A stretch of DNA of 64,000 bases. Origin: Plasmopara viticola (taxonomy: Eukaryota > Oomycota > Peronosporomycetes > Peronosporales > Peronosporaceae). The position numbers and the translations under genes are program-made. The notes beneath the pieces were generated by a model. That model was given only the letters and a program-made list of their open reading frames with translations, ran no database searches and was not told the DNA's origin. Each line of letters opens with the position of its first letter. Positions within the stretch are counted from its first letter, which is position 1. The stretch spans positions 930,001 through 994,000 of the forward strand of contig MBPM02000002.1 in NCBI GenBank assembly GCA_001695595.3, in the 5' to 3' direction. This document shows positions 1-9,592 of this stretch, piece after piece.

Positions 1-131
1 GTGCAAAGCGATGTAATCAGATCGATTCCATAAGCAAAACCTTTTGGAAGCACTTGAGGTCGCAATGTTGGCGCCAAGGTCGTCACTATGTTCTGCAGCT
101 GCTGCACAGCAGCTAGTGGGTCACTCGCCAT
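1..131 (-). CDS. 5' end of an unrecognised gene, cut by window edge
   Basis: Read on the minus strand from the ATG at 131, the frame stays open for about 43 codons to the window edge. It begins MASDPLAAVQQLQNIVTTLA and continues with a proline- and leucine-containing stretch. I do not recognise the product. The start lies 217 bp from the Gemin2 start on the other strand, which suggests a divergent pair sharing a short promoter region, a common layout in oomycetes. Only the N-terminus is visible, so function and true length cannot be judged. It could also be a chance open frame, although the amino-acid composition looks like real protein. Confidence 0.4.
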   Translation of the reverse strand, partial: MASDPLAAVQQLQNIVTTLAPTLRPQVLPKGFAYGIDLITSLC

Positions 132-348
132 GATGCCTTTAATAAATGGTTGGATGCCTTATCGAGTCTAATTTACGGATACAATAAAGGCTAGATTTAC
201 CTTTAATAAAGGGTAGATTTACCTTTATTGCACTCGTAAATTACGCATTCGAGCTGCTATTTCTAAGCTTCGCGTGGCTAAACACAAGTCTAATTTTGGA
301 TGAAGGAAAATCGTCGAGCAAAATCACAATCTTCCAATCGTTTTCTGC
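132..348. promoter_or_regulatory. divergent intergenic region with 22-bp tandem repeat
   Basis: This AT-rich gap separates the minus-strand partial gene from Gemin2 and probably serves both. Two adjacent 22-bp units at 183-204 and 205-226 differ at one base (AATAAAGG[C/G]TAGATTTACC followed by TT). The units contain the self-complementary parts AAAGGTAAAT and ATTTACCTTT. No defined oomycete initiator or TATA box could be assigned. Confidence 0.35.
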
Positions 349-1128
349 ATGATGGCAGCAGTGCTGCCAGTGGCGGGCGCCAATGGGGCGGACATGCAGC
401 TTATTCGACATCGCATGCAGCAGGGGATACCACCCGAAGATGTCCAGGAGTATCTGTGGCGAGTGAGGCTTGAAGCAGAAGAAATTCCGGACGTTGTGGT
501 GGCTCCAGACGTCGATCCAAGACAATTCGATGCTCGACAGACCAGCAACATGCCAAAGCTGCAAACGTTTGGTGGAAGAGTCAGCGACGAAAACTGCTTT
601 CCAGACATCAAGTGGCGAAGAGAATTGTTAGCTGATTTTGCAGATTTAAGACAGTTGATTGCGCGTTGGGAAGCGATTGGACCGCCTAAAGCAGAGGCCA
701 CGAGGAATGGGGATGTCTCTACTGAAATTTTGCGCACGGATGTTCCCAAGATGAGGGATGAAGAAGGATGGATCAATTTCTTTTTTGGCAAAGAAGGGGT
801 GGAGATGTCGGCTACTCCGCCCCACCTGCGACTGTTGCTGCAGTTTGATCAAGTGTTGACAAGAAGACTGTTGGATTACCATGCCGTGTGGCTTAGTGAG
901 GATGTAACTTTCCTCTCTCGTGAACGAGCAGTTTGGATTTATGCATTGTTGGCTAGGCTTGATAAACCAGTTCATGCCAATGTGGCAGCCGTGATTCGAC
1001 AAATTCTTCGACGCTGTTGGACGCTTAGGTGCAAGCTGGAACCTTCGTCCGAGACTCAACTTAAGTCACTTAATATTCTTATTGTCATTACTGGAGACTT
1101 CTTCGGTCAATTACATGACGTGGAGTGA
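349..1128 (+). CDS. GEMIN2: Gemin2 / SIP1 family, SMN-complex protein
   Basis: A single uninterrupted frame encodes 259 residues. The match to Gemin2 rests on several family landmarks in order: the early block EEIPDVVVAPDVDPRQFDAR (about 45-65), the central MRDEEGWINFFFG (about 134-146), and the C-terminal helical part with VWIYALLARLDKPV (about 196-210) followed by IRQILRRC. In the known family Gemin2 holds Sm proteins in a ring precursor and loads them on snRNA with SMN, in cytoplasm and nucleus. The length is close to that of animal Gemin2 (about 280). No intron is needed. The start at 349 is followed by a second Met codon, and either could be used. The gene looks intact, unlike the decayed elements that follow it. 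Confidence 0.88.
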   Translation: MMAAVLPVAGANGADMQLIRHRMQQGIPPEDVQEYLWRVRLEAEEIPDVVVAPDVDPRQFDARQTSNMPKLQTFGGRVSDENCFPDIKWRRELLADFADLRQLIARWEAIGPPKAEATRNGDVSTEILRTDVPKMRDEEGWINFFFGKEGVEMSATPPHLRLLLQFDQVLTRRLLDYHAVWLSEDVTFLSRERAVWIYALLARLDKPVHANVAAVIRQILRRCWTLRCKLEPSSETQLKSLNILIVITGDFFGQLHDVE

Positions 1129-1654
1129 CACTTTAATGACGCCACCTTTCAATTTCGCTATGTGATATGTAATTTTTATGTACGTTTTGCTTATATGAAA
1201 GTACTTAACGTTAATTTGTATTACATACATTAAATTAAGGGAGCCGCTAATCAGCCCCCTTATTTGTCAACCAGCCCCCCATTTTTACTTACAGAGATAA
1301 GACCTATTGACCCATTTACAAAGATCCTTGATTTCACACTGTCATATTCATAAGTGTGCATTCAAAAGCTGTGTGACATACTAATGTGGTAAGTTTTAAA
1401 TGAGCATGGCGCTCTTTGTACGCCACTAGCGTTGCATGTCGAAGTATCGTGCACTTCAGAACAAGAACTTAAAGGAACATTGTGTGGTTACCTACCTATG
1501 AATCGGTATGGAGGTGGAGCAACCGTGCCTACCCAAAACAAATTTTGCTAGTATGATGCGCTAGACAAGAATGAAAGATGGCGAAATATTTCGGTAGAAA
1601 AGTCCAGCGCGCGAAGACTTTGACACTTTTGCCGCCGATGTACCATGTAGTACA
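1129..1654. other. intergenic, 3' flank of Gemin2
   Basis: AT-rich sequence without a convincing reading frame. It presumably contains the Gemin2 3' untranslated region. A short C-rich patch (GCCCCC twice near 1253-1280) is the only feature seen. Confidence 0.5.
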
Positions 1655-1990
1655 TCGCATATAAGAGCAACGAGAGTACCCCTATACATTGTTAAAGACA
1701 GCGATCATATACCATGTAGTACATGATCGCTGTCTTTAACAGTGTCTAGGGGTACTCTCGTTGCTACGTGGTAGCGATCAGTCTCTAAGGTAATACCTAA
1801 TGGATTATTTGAACCTACTTCATGTAAAAAAACTAAATGTATTAGTACAGCTCGTACAATTACAAACGGAAAGGTGAAATGTAAACTAAAAAAACGATTT
1901 AACGTTGGATGGTACATGATCGCTTCCATGTAGTACATCATCGTTGTCTTTGACAGTGTCTAGGGGTACTCTCATTGCTCTTATATGCGA
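1655..1990. mobile_element. MITE-like nested inverted-repeat element
   Basis: Outer inverted repeats of about 51 bp lie at 1655-1705 and 1940-1990 and differ at about 5 positions; both start from TCGCATATAAGAGCAA at the outer end. A third, inverted copy of the same unit sits at 1724-1765 and pairs with 1667-1708 to form an almost perfect 42-bp-arm hairpin. The motif CCATGTAGTACAT recurs at 1642, 1712 and 1926. The internal part has no coding capacity. This is the form of a non-autonomous DNA transposon or a foldback element. I saw no clear target-site duplication, so the true ends are uncertain. Confidence 0.55.
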
Positions 1991-2104
1991 AGAAAGAGCG
2001 GGCGATGAGCAGCATTCTTCATAGTACCGGTTACGGGAAAATTGGAAGTTTAATAACTTTCTACAGTACCGGTATTGAGGACAAAAAAAAGGTAAGCGTT
2101 TTCT

Positions 2105-2945
2105 TTGGGGACGGGGATTCATACTCGTCACCTGCGCGAAACAACCACTGTACCATGCATCGGTAGTTGGTCGCTGCGACAGACGTTGGATGCACCAATT
2201 GCACCGGCAATAATGACTTCTCTGTCTCCTCGTCTTCTTTTGAGCATCGACCGCATCAACGCTGCTCTGGAAGTTGCAGTGGCGCATCCTTCACCGGCGA
2301 TTGGTACATTGCGAGTGTGCCTGGCAACGGAAGACGAGTGGAACGCGTTTGCAGACAGCGAGGATCAAACTGTTCGACTCAGTTTTCTTGAATGGGTTGC
2401 TGACACGGATCTTCGCATCATCGAGTTTGCCGACGCTTCACACGAGAATTAGGTACTTTATTTGCCGAGGTGAGTGTTCGTCGATGGATTAAAGGAATCG
2501 GCGCAGCTAAGTATTACGGTGGTGTCCAGATCTCAGTTATAAGCCACGCCAGACAGCACCAAGCTCCGTGATTCCTCCAGGCGTTCCGATATTTGCTGAC
2601 TTCCGGACGATCAAAATCGAGGTTGGAGATTCGCAGCCGTGGGGTATGGTGCAAGGACAACTCGACCACAAGGCGATAGCGGTAAGGGCTGCGATGCCAG
2701 GCGTTGAGTACGTGCTGTGTGTGAAGTTCGATCCCGACTTTGCGAATGCCGAATACAAGTTGTACGATGCTCGCGTCAATCCACTCGTGCGGCTGGGTTC
2801 AGTTCCAATCGTTGCTCCAAATACCAAGATCCAGTTGGACGGACGTCGAATCCTTGGTATTCTGCTAGGGATGGCGGTCCCGGTAGGTTTTCCTGCAACA
2901 TTGTCGGTGGATTCGTACTCCCCATTGGTCTGGGCAATGTGTTAA
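2105..2945 (+). pseudogene. Uma2-like PD-(D/E)XK nuclease-family relic
   Basis: Coding sequence runs through three frames in turn. The first frame (2215-2452) ends at a TAG at 2450-2452. The second is readable from about 2449 to 2566 and contains VRRWIKGIGAAKYYGG. The third (2568-2945) contains IKIEVGDSQPWG, then LDHKAI, then MPGVEYVLCVKFDPD. The order I-E-V, D..K and G-V-x-Y-V resembles Uma2-type restriction-endonuclease-like proteins that also occur in fungi and oomycetes. That assignment is inference from the motif pattern. At least two frame changes mean the gene is broken, unless unrecognised introns explain them; no good splice sites were seen at the junctions. The divergent inverted-repeat element lies just upstream. 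Confidence 0.45.
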
Positions 2946-3657
2946 TCAGACGCCCAGCAGTGCGCAGCGACTACCGAGTCAGGAATGATAATTTGTGACT
3001 TGAACCATTCTCGAGCGCATTTATTTAAATATGGAGAGCGCACTAAATAAGCTTATGCAAGAATCGAGCGAAAATACGGAATTCCAAATGGTGACCACCT
3101 CTATTCTCGCTATCAGAAGCAACAATATCAGTCGTTGAATACTTTCGTTGCTATGAATTCAGATACTGCAGAGGTGTCCGTGTCCAGCGCCAGCTTATCT
3201 CTCATTTAAACTTTTATGTTCTTTATATTACCTTCCTATCCCCTTTTACTAATTATAATATTCTATGTAAAGCTAAAATAAAGCTGGACACCTGGACACT
3301 GAGATTTATAGATTGATCCAAAGTTGCTATCGCTGCTTCTAATGAAAAGAAAGATGAACATCAAAGTTGGACGGAAGTCGGGCACAGTCTCGATCACAAC
3401 GATGAGCTTGCCATCTCAGTGTATCGAGACATAGCAGCATCCCCTTGTTTCGGAAATTAATTTAAAATAATTGACATGGACACATTTACATAAGGCGCTT
3501 ATGTATGAATAAATTATGCGGGATTGTAGTACGCAGACAAAAAATGAGTTCATGTATCGGTATTTGGCTAGCGAGGACAGCTCTTTCCACTATACAAAGG
3601 TCGGCTGAAGAAGGATTTTTGAGGATTCGATCAAAGTCTTCAAGAACACTTCGTGTA
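2946..3657. other. intergenic with small inverted repeat
   Basis: No gene is supported. An imperfect inverted repeat pairs GTGTCCGTGTCCAGC (3174-3188) with GCTGGACACCTGGACAC (3283-3299) around an AT-rich centre of about 95 bp. It could be a small foldback insertion. Confidence 0.35.
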
Positions 3658-4026
3658 TCACCTCTTAATTTTTGGCTTTGAATTCACAATTAAATAGGAA
3701 TCATCTCTGATATCAATTGGTTCAGGGTCTTGTGCATCGATATACTCGACATTAATGGCGTGATTGTGTGTATATCATGATGAAATTTTTTTAAATCTAA
3801 AGCTTGAATCTTCGTAGCCGAAATTTACCGTAATGAACTGCCCATACTTGAATAGATAATTCCGGCATAGCAACTAATCCACCATCAACACAAACACGTC
3901 TAGATTCGGATCATACATAACGAAACGGCACCGAAACTCTTTTCTGTGCCCAAGTACATTTACGAAATATTCGTTAAAATTGTCGAATTCGTCAATAATT
4001 TTATAATCTAAGTTCGTAAGATCCAT
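3658..4026 (-). pseudogene. unassigned gene relic of the endogenous virus
   Basis: Two short but coding-like minus-strand stretches lie directly downstream of the protease relic. The first, 3874-4026, starts with an ATG at 4026, encodes 50 residues (MDLTNLDYKIIDEFDNF...) and stops at 3874-3876. The second, about 3658-3777, is in another frame, reads NVEYIDAQDPEPIDIRDD and stops at 3658-3660. Both are rich in acidic residues and lack low-complexity noise, so they probably belong to one decayed gene. I do not recognise the family. The position next to a protease and capsid gene suggests a viral origin. This is inferred from context. Confidence 0.35.
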
Positions 4027-4044
4027 GTCTATACAAATGCAACA

Positions 4045-4428
4045 TCATAATTCGCCAGTTTGGCCTTTGAAAAGCTTGTAGAGATCATTAAATTTTCCGT
4101 GCTGAAGATAACATGACTTTCTACTGTTCGCAACGCCTGTTCGCAACGCCCGAACCGCGGATTCTGAACATCGACCTCACGATGACTATAGTTTTACGGG
4201 ATCACACGCGGCCTTGGAAATTCAAGTAGATCGAAGGTAGCCTTGTCTTTGTTTGAAAGTGCCAACCAATAAATCCCGCCATCCCATGTTCAGAATGTAG
4301 TAGTCTTTGTTTCTATTCAGAGAAGGTTTGAAGTCAATCTGATCCACTTTGACTCCAACTGAGTTAGCAAGTTTCATTAGCTGGCCATCAGTCGTTCTGG
4401 ACAATTTAATAGTCCTATTTTCGTTCAT
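4045..4428 (-). pseudogene. adenain/Ulp1-like cysteine protease relic (viral maturation protease)
   Basis: The minus-strand frame from the ATG at 4428 encodes LNRNKDYYILNMG and then leaves the coding frame. Just after this, another frame continues with GGIYWLALSNKDKATFD, and a third downstream block reads GKFNDLYKLFKGQTGEL and stops at 4045-4047. The arrangement ILN-(M/L)-GG-x-x-W-x-A-L followed by a D-rich segment and a basic C-terminus matches adenovirus-type/Ulp1-like proteases that process virion proteins in polinton-like viruses and virophages. In that family a His precedes the Trp; here the visible residue is Tyr. A 12-13 bp tandem duplication (GTTCGCAACGCC twice, 4127-4151) lies in the part where the catalytic Cys would be expected. 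The gene is divergent from the capsid gene, with about 60 bp between starts. It is certainly non-functional as written. Confidence 0.6.
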
Positions 4429-4491
4429 GGTGCTTTAATAATTTTTTCGGATGATAAAAAAAAAATCATTATCAATAAAACCGCATAAACC

Positions 4492-6185
4492 ATGCCTTCC
4501 GCTTCTGATAATTTCGCGATCGAACACTCAGTCAAACCAGCTCCTACCGAAACCCTGTTTCGCGATAAGAATTGGACCTACATCCAAATTTCCACTCCAA
4601 ACACCGGTAAGTATGCCGGCCAGATCCAATGTATTTTATTGACCTTCTCGTCTCAAGCTGCGTATGTCAATTGGGAAGAAGCTGTCATTAAGCTTCCGAT
4701 CAAGCTTCAAATTCATAATGGCAATGCCAGTTTAATCACTTCGACTGCCGCATGCACTGTGTATTAACTAGTGCATAAGGCCGGTGCATGGCGATTTATT
4801 GATATTTTTATTGACGGAACTAATGTGCAAGCGAATCAAGTTCATGACAATGTGATTACAACTTACAAGGCCCTGACTGAAATGGATTATAACTCGTATG
4901 TCAAACATGGCCCGACCAGCAGCTTCGTTCTTGATGAATATGCTACTTCAACGATTCAAGGAAGCACTAGAGCAGCTCGATCGAACGATTATCTTCGACA
5001 GGGTCGTTTATGACAGCAACGAATAGCACCGGTGAGTTTGACTAAGCTAATACTTCCTTGGATGAAGGTGCAGCGCAGCGACCTCTTTTTACTGCCTTTG
5101 ATTAACAAAGTGGCAAACTTGCCTATGGGTAGCGCAAATATTCAAGCCGCATCAAAACCTCAAGTCTGTGTAGCTCCTGCTGCTGTGGTTGCTGCTAGTT
5201 GTCCCTTTTAGGTAGCGTATTACTTGGCATGCATCAAGTTTCGTGATATCTCTGACTAGTTCAAGAAATGCCCAATGCAGAAGAATACGCGCGATTTCAT
5301 TAACCTAAATCATAAAAGTTCATTTACTACTTTGATTACAACTGGTAGTGCCGTTGTCGTCGCACCTGCTACTATAACTAGTTTGAGCAACAATATCAAT
5401 TTGATAACACCTGCCCAGTGCTTTGGAATTTAAGCAGTGTCGCTACCTCTACTGCCTTAGCCGGTGGTCTTGCACTCCCTGCATCTGCGACAACGCTTTC
5501 ACATGCAGCCGACATTATTGGCACTCCCGCTGATAGAAGTGGCACCATCACATCATTCTCGCGTCTTCTTGTTTCAACATAGTCTCCCGACTCAAGTGCC
5601 GACCATGCGTTGGTTCAGAAGAAAACATCTTGCTACTTTGAACAAATTATTTATAAATTCACGGCTGCGCCAGGAGCTTCCTCCACTTGGACAATCAGTA
5701 GTGGCATTGCTTATCCAAAGCGTTTGATCATGCAACCTATTACCAATCCAGCCGCAGGTGCCTCTATGTCGGATACGATCAATCCATTCCTTAGCTCATT
5801 CCCGACTGTACCTGCCACGACAAGTCCATATCCTGCGTAAAAAATCTGCAGATGACAGTCGAAAACGTCACTAGTTGAAATATTCCCGTGAGTTTTGGAT
5901 ATTGTTTGTCCTCTCAAGAGATGTCAAAGTTGGGCGTTTATGGTGGTCTTGATGATTCTACCTCCGCTAGTTTGCTTTCTCGGCATCAATGGGGGTCTTT
6001 TTATCGATTCAATGCTGTCGATATTGGTCGCCGTCTTCCAAATGAAGATGGTGCCAGTAGGAGTCATTCGTGTCTGAAACTTTAAACCGTAAAACGATCT
6101 CATCATTTATCACCACGTTTTGGAAGTTGTTGCAAGCATTGATACTGCAATGGGTACTGTTTCACAAGAACCACTTCAACATTAG
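4492..6185 (+). pseudogene. polinton-like virus major capsid protein relic
   Basis: Capsid-like coding sequence extends for about 1.7 kb in several frames. The first part (4492-5013) has an in-frame TAA at 4765-4767. It carries AAYVNWEEAVIKLPIKLQIH and then IDIFIDGTNVQANQVHDN and MDYNSYVKHGPTSSF. Middle blocks at about 5200-5320 (YLACIKFRDISD, KKCPMQKNTRDFINLN) and about 5590-5840 (INPFLSSFPTVPATTSPYPA) follow. The C-terminal part at 5888-6085 has EMSKLGVYGGLDDS and YRFNAVDIGRR, and the last block ends at 6183-6185. This succession matches double-jelly-roll capsid proteins of polinton-like viruses, whose usual length of about 500-600 residues also fits. Several stops (for example about 5206, 5254 and 5838) and frame changes show it is a fossil. 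The family call rests on remembered patterns, not on a search. Confidence 0.62.
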
Positions 6186-6343
6186 AAATTCAGTGTAATT
6201 CTTATTAACCAATCTCATGAACAGCCCCATTTTACGCAACCTATTCGAAATCAAATATGAGTGGCTTTTTCTTCGGTAATTAAACCAAGCAAAAAGCATA
6301 TGATCGATACTACCAGGCAATGGCAAAAATTCACTTCGTTTAA

Positions 6344-6727
6344 GGCAAAAAGCTAAAGGCTCTAATTCAAAGCGAGTCGTTGAATAATGAAAGTGCTGAC
6401 TCGCTTGCAAATTTGTTTCAGCAAGTGATGAATAAGTATCGTGATCATGAGTATATCGAATCACAAAAAAAAACTACCGCAAGGCCCCAAATTTTTAAAG
6501 GAGAAGCTACCGATACTCCGAAATCGAGTAAAAAAGAGCATACATACGTCCCGAGCTCGACTGATACAGATACCAATACGGAACCTACTGCAACTGGAGA
6601 TTCATACGAGGATTTCTATTAAAAAGCAATTGACGTTGCCCAAAAGACCGTCAATAATCGAGCATACATCAACGAAAAAAATTCTCTAAAAGAGGTGGTC
6701 GATGATCTTCAAAAACAAAAAAAATAG
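6344..6727 (+). pseudogene. hydrophilic virus-associated coding relic
   Basis: The plus frame is open from 6344, is interrupted by TAA at 6620-6622, and continues in the same frame to a TAG near 6725. It encodes a charged helical start (ESLNNESADSLANLFQQV), a Thr/Ser/Asp-rich middle with TDTDTNTEPT, and after the stop a lysine- and asparagine-rich tail. No clean ATG opens it. No family is recognised. It follows the capsid relic on the same strand and is probably part of the same element. Confidence 0.35.
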
Positions 6728-6930
6728 GAAAGAGAATTTCAATTGGAGACGCCAAGAAATAATCGATAAATTTGCTGAATGAGTCATGAAAGAACCGGTA
6801 ACGCTTTTAAAATGAAAATAAATTGCAACCCCTTCTACCACATCACCCACTGACAAACGCGCGATAAAATAAGCTGCCATGCAAGCTGAGGAAGCGCCAT
6901 CGATACCTCGACATCTGTTTCAAGACTGAG

Positions 6931-7095
6931 ATGACGCGCAAAGAGCTGATGACGAAGAAAGTGAAAGAAGAGAAGAGATTGCGTGGAATGAATTCTGGCA
7001 TAAAAGAAGGATATACTAAGATAATTGACGAGTACAATAGTCTACATAGAAAAATGCTTCATACAAATATTGGAAAACGTTACAAGAAGCCGTAA
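6931..7095 (+). CDS. small basic ORF within the virus relic
   Basis: An ATG at 6931 opens 54 codons ending TAA at 7093-7095. The product is very basic, starting MTRKELMTKKVKEEKRLRGM and ending with IGKRYKKP. The overlapping frame also reads as a charged helix (DDEESERREEIAWNEF), so the region may be a shifted piece of a larger lost gene. No function is proposed. Confidence 0.22.
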   Translation: MTRKELMTKKVKEEKRLRGMNSGIKEGYTKIIDEYNSLHRKMLHTNIGKRYKKP

Positions 7096-7272
7096 ATGTA
7101 CGAAAAGATAAACATTTTTTTTTAAACGATGCTCCTAAACCGCCAGCGAATCGTGAAATGGCTCAAGAGATATGAATCAATACAAGGCTGAATTAAAAGG
7201 ATGGTTTGAAGGAATCTTCTTCAAAGCTGAACGTTGAAAAAAAAAATATTTTTTTGATTCGTTAACCAGATG

Positions 7273-9430
7273 TTATAAGAAGCCTGCACCAGCTAACACG
7301 ACGCTCGAAAATAAAATAGATACTGTAATCGATTTCAAGAGACCAATAGTCGAAACAAGACCACTAGACTGGAAAAAGTAGGCAACACCTGATGCAGCAA
7401 CATCTATTGCCGATGAAACATTGTCTGATACATTCAATAATGCCGCTGGTGATCCAGTTCCTATACCGACTCTACCAGCGGAAGATACTGTAGCTCGACG
7501 TATATTTGCAGTCATCAAAACCAAATCGTAGGTTAAAGTCGTTTCAGAACATGCTACTAGTCGAGGTTGCATTTGTCGCATTGCTCAGCTGAAATTCAGG
7601 ATCAATAGGCGATGCGATAGACGATTCCATAAAATTCGGCATATCAAAGTTAGCAGTTCCATCGTTAAGCGCATTGGACGGTTTGATGCAGATATTACCC
7701 GAGTTTAGTGTATTCGGTGCAATTCCAATCGAGCTACTATACGGCGTATTAGTGTCGAACATAATTTTATTTACAATATCCAAAACAAGATAAAGACATC
7801 CACCACCGACAGGTGTTGGCGATGATCCAATTAAATTTATACAAAAAGCACCTGCTGTCGTGGCATGGGTATATGTGTGACTTTTGTATGGATCTGTATT
7901 TTCAATGTTTTTTTTAACAAAATCTATGCGTTTGAGACAGATGGCTTGTCATTACAATTGATATTGAATAATCGGCGCTTGTAGCTGAAACACCACAAAC
8001 AAATGAGGTTGGATTGTCGGTCGATATTAAATTTGACAACGGATAGTTTTGAATTCGATGCTGACGTTGTTCTTGGTTCGATGACCATCAGATGATCTAT
8101 AAATGTTCACAGTCTCACGGTTGTGCTTGATGTGCCTAAAGGCATCGATATAACACCTGAATTATCAAGTGTCATCGTCTTTGACGGGTGAAATGCACCG
8201 AGAGTTGATATATCATTATAATTGAGTTTAGCAGCAGTTAATGTCATTGCCGATCCATTGAGACTTCGATTAATGGAGTTGATATTGAGACTAGCACCGG
8301 TATTTATGACTGTGATAGAAGGCGAGGCCATACTTGTTGAAGCAGTAAGAATAAAGCATCCTAACTTATTGATTCCACAAAAACTAAGAGTTGAATCCAA
8401 AGCCGCAGCTTTCGAAGCGGCAGCACCACCTTGAGTCATCGATAAGTATTGTGATTGATCAAAAGTAGTTTCTTTGATCTTCAATGATTAAGTGTTAATT
8501 CCAGTTCTAGATCCACCTATTTCTAATTAGTAAGATGGTTTTAAGCAATGCCAACGTTTCCATTTGAGTCAACGGGCATGCGAAAATCTTCGTTATAGTA
8601 GAAATACATCGTATTTGGATTGCTTGCTGAACTACCTCTTACTTCCCTTGCATAAGACCTGGTTGTAAGCTTATATTGGCTTGAGCAGCAGTAGAACTAT
8701 TTGAGACTGATACTCCATTATTCGCAGTTGTTGAAATAGATAGGATACTAGTTAGAGTCCCAAAAGATTTAGTATTTGGTTGCCCCCCACCAGTGACTAT
8801 TCCAGTAATACTTGTTGATGAGATAGGGGTAATTCTCGTGATAGCCTAAGCAGAATCTAATACCAGAGCTTTTGATGCTTGAGCAATTCCAGCGGAATTT
8901 TTATTGACGTAATTGATCTGAGCAGCAGTTGCAGTAATATATGTTCCACCAAGCTTCAATCCAGTCGTTTCATTATGAAATGGAATTTTAACACTTGGGC
9001 AACAGCAGCTTTAAAAATATTGATATTACCGTAGAGTCCAATAGAACGATATTTACTCGTAGAACCAGATCACTCAGCTTGATTACTACCAGAACTATCG
9101 TAGCCGTAAGTTAGACTCTACATTGATAAATTAGTAGCAGTGTGTTTTTCAAGATTGATAGAAACCGAGCTGTATCATTTGATGATCCCCATACATATGC
9201 CAGCGAGATCGACAGTCTTTCGATTGGAATTAAAACAAGAGCCTTTGAAGTCGCTCCATTGCCGGGAGTTATACCAGAAACGTACGATAATCCACTCAAA
9301 TCTAAGCGAACATCAATCGAGGTTACCAGCAACGCTCAATCCTGACAACGTTCCAGCGCCACCATGCCGCAAGTGTCTTTTATCGCCTGTAGTCATAGTA
9401 AGATGCCCATTTAATGCTTTAAAGTAGGAG
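7273..9430 (-). pseudogene. decayed virion fibre/adhesin gene with repeated motifs
   Basis: Minus-strand fragments over about 2.1 kb share the look of a trimeric fibre: Ser/Thr/Ala/Asn-rich, and low in charge. A recurring motif (G/A)-x-A-x-A-S-K-A-L-V-L-D-S appears at least three times: SKALVL near 9231-9251, ASKALVLDS near 8853-8879 and the variant ASKAAALDS near 8393-8420. Nearer the 3' end (7273-7581) stands AGRVGIGTGSPAALLNV, the VGIGT-x-x-P motif typical of phage and viral tail-fibre or S74-type spike proteins. Stops and frame changes occur throughout, so no continuous protein is encoded. In related viruses such a protein would form the host-contact fibre; that role is inferred from the family pattern. 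Gene ends are approximate. Confidence 0.5.
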
Positions 9431-9592
9431 CTTTCGAATAGAGGAGTATTGAGAATCGGAGGGAGGGTTATGTTCGATCGCTATACTATACAAGGCAAAA
9501 ATTTTACAGATCAATACCGAAGTCAAAGCTCAAGAGGTTTCATTATTAAAAGCACTTCCAGCTGCCAATTCGCATGTGTGTAGCATCGCCAA

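Noticed and set aside
1655..1990. The inverted repeats as termini of the viral element
   Set aside because: Both arms lie on the same side of the viral genes within 340 bp, and no matching copy was seen beyond 9.4 kb.
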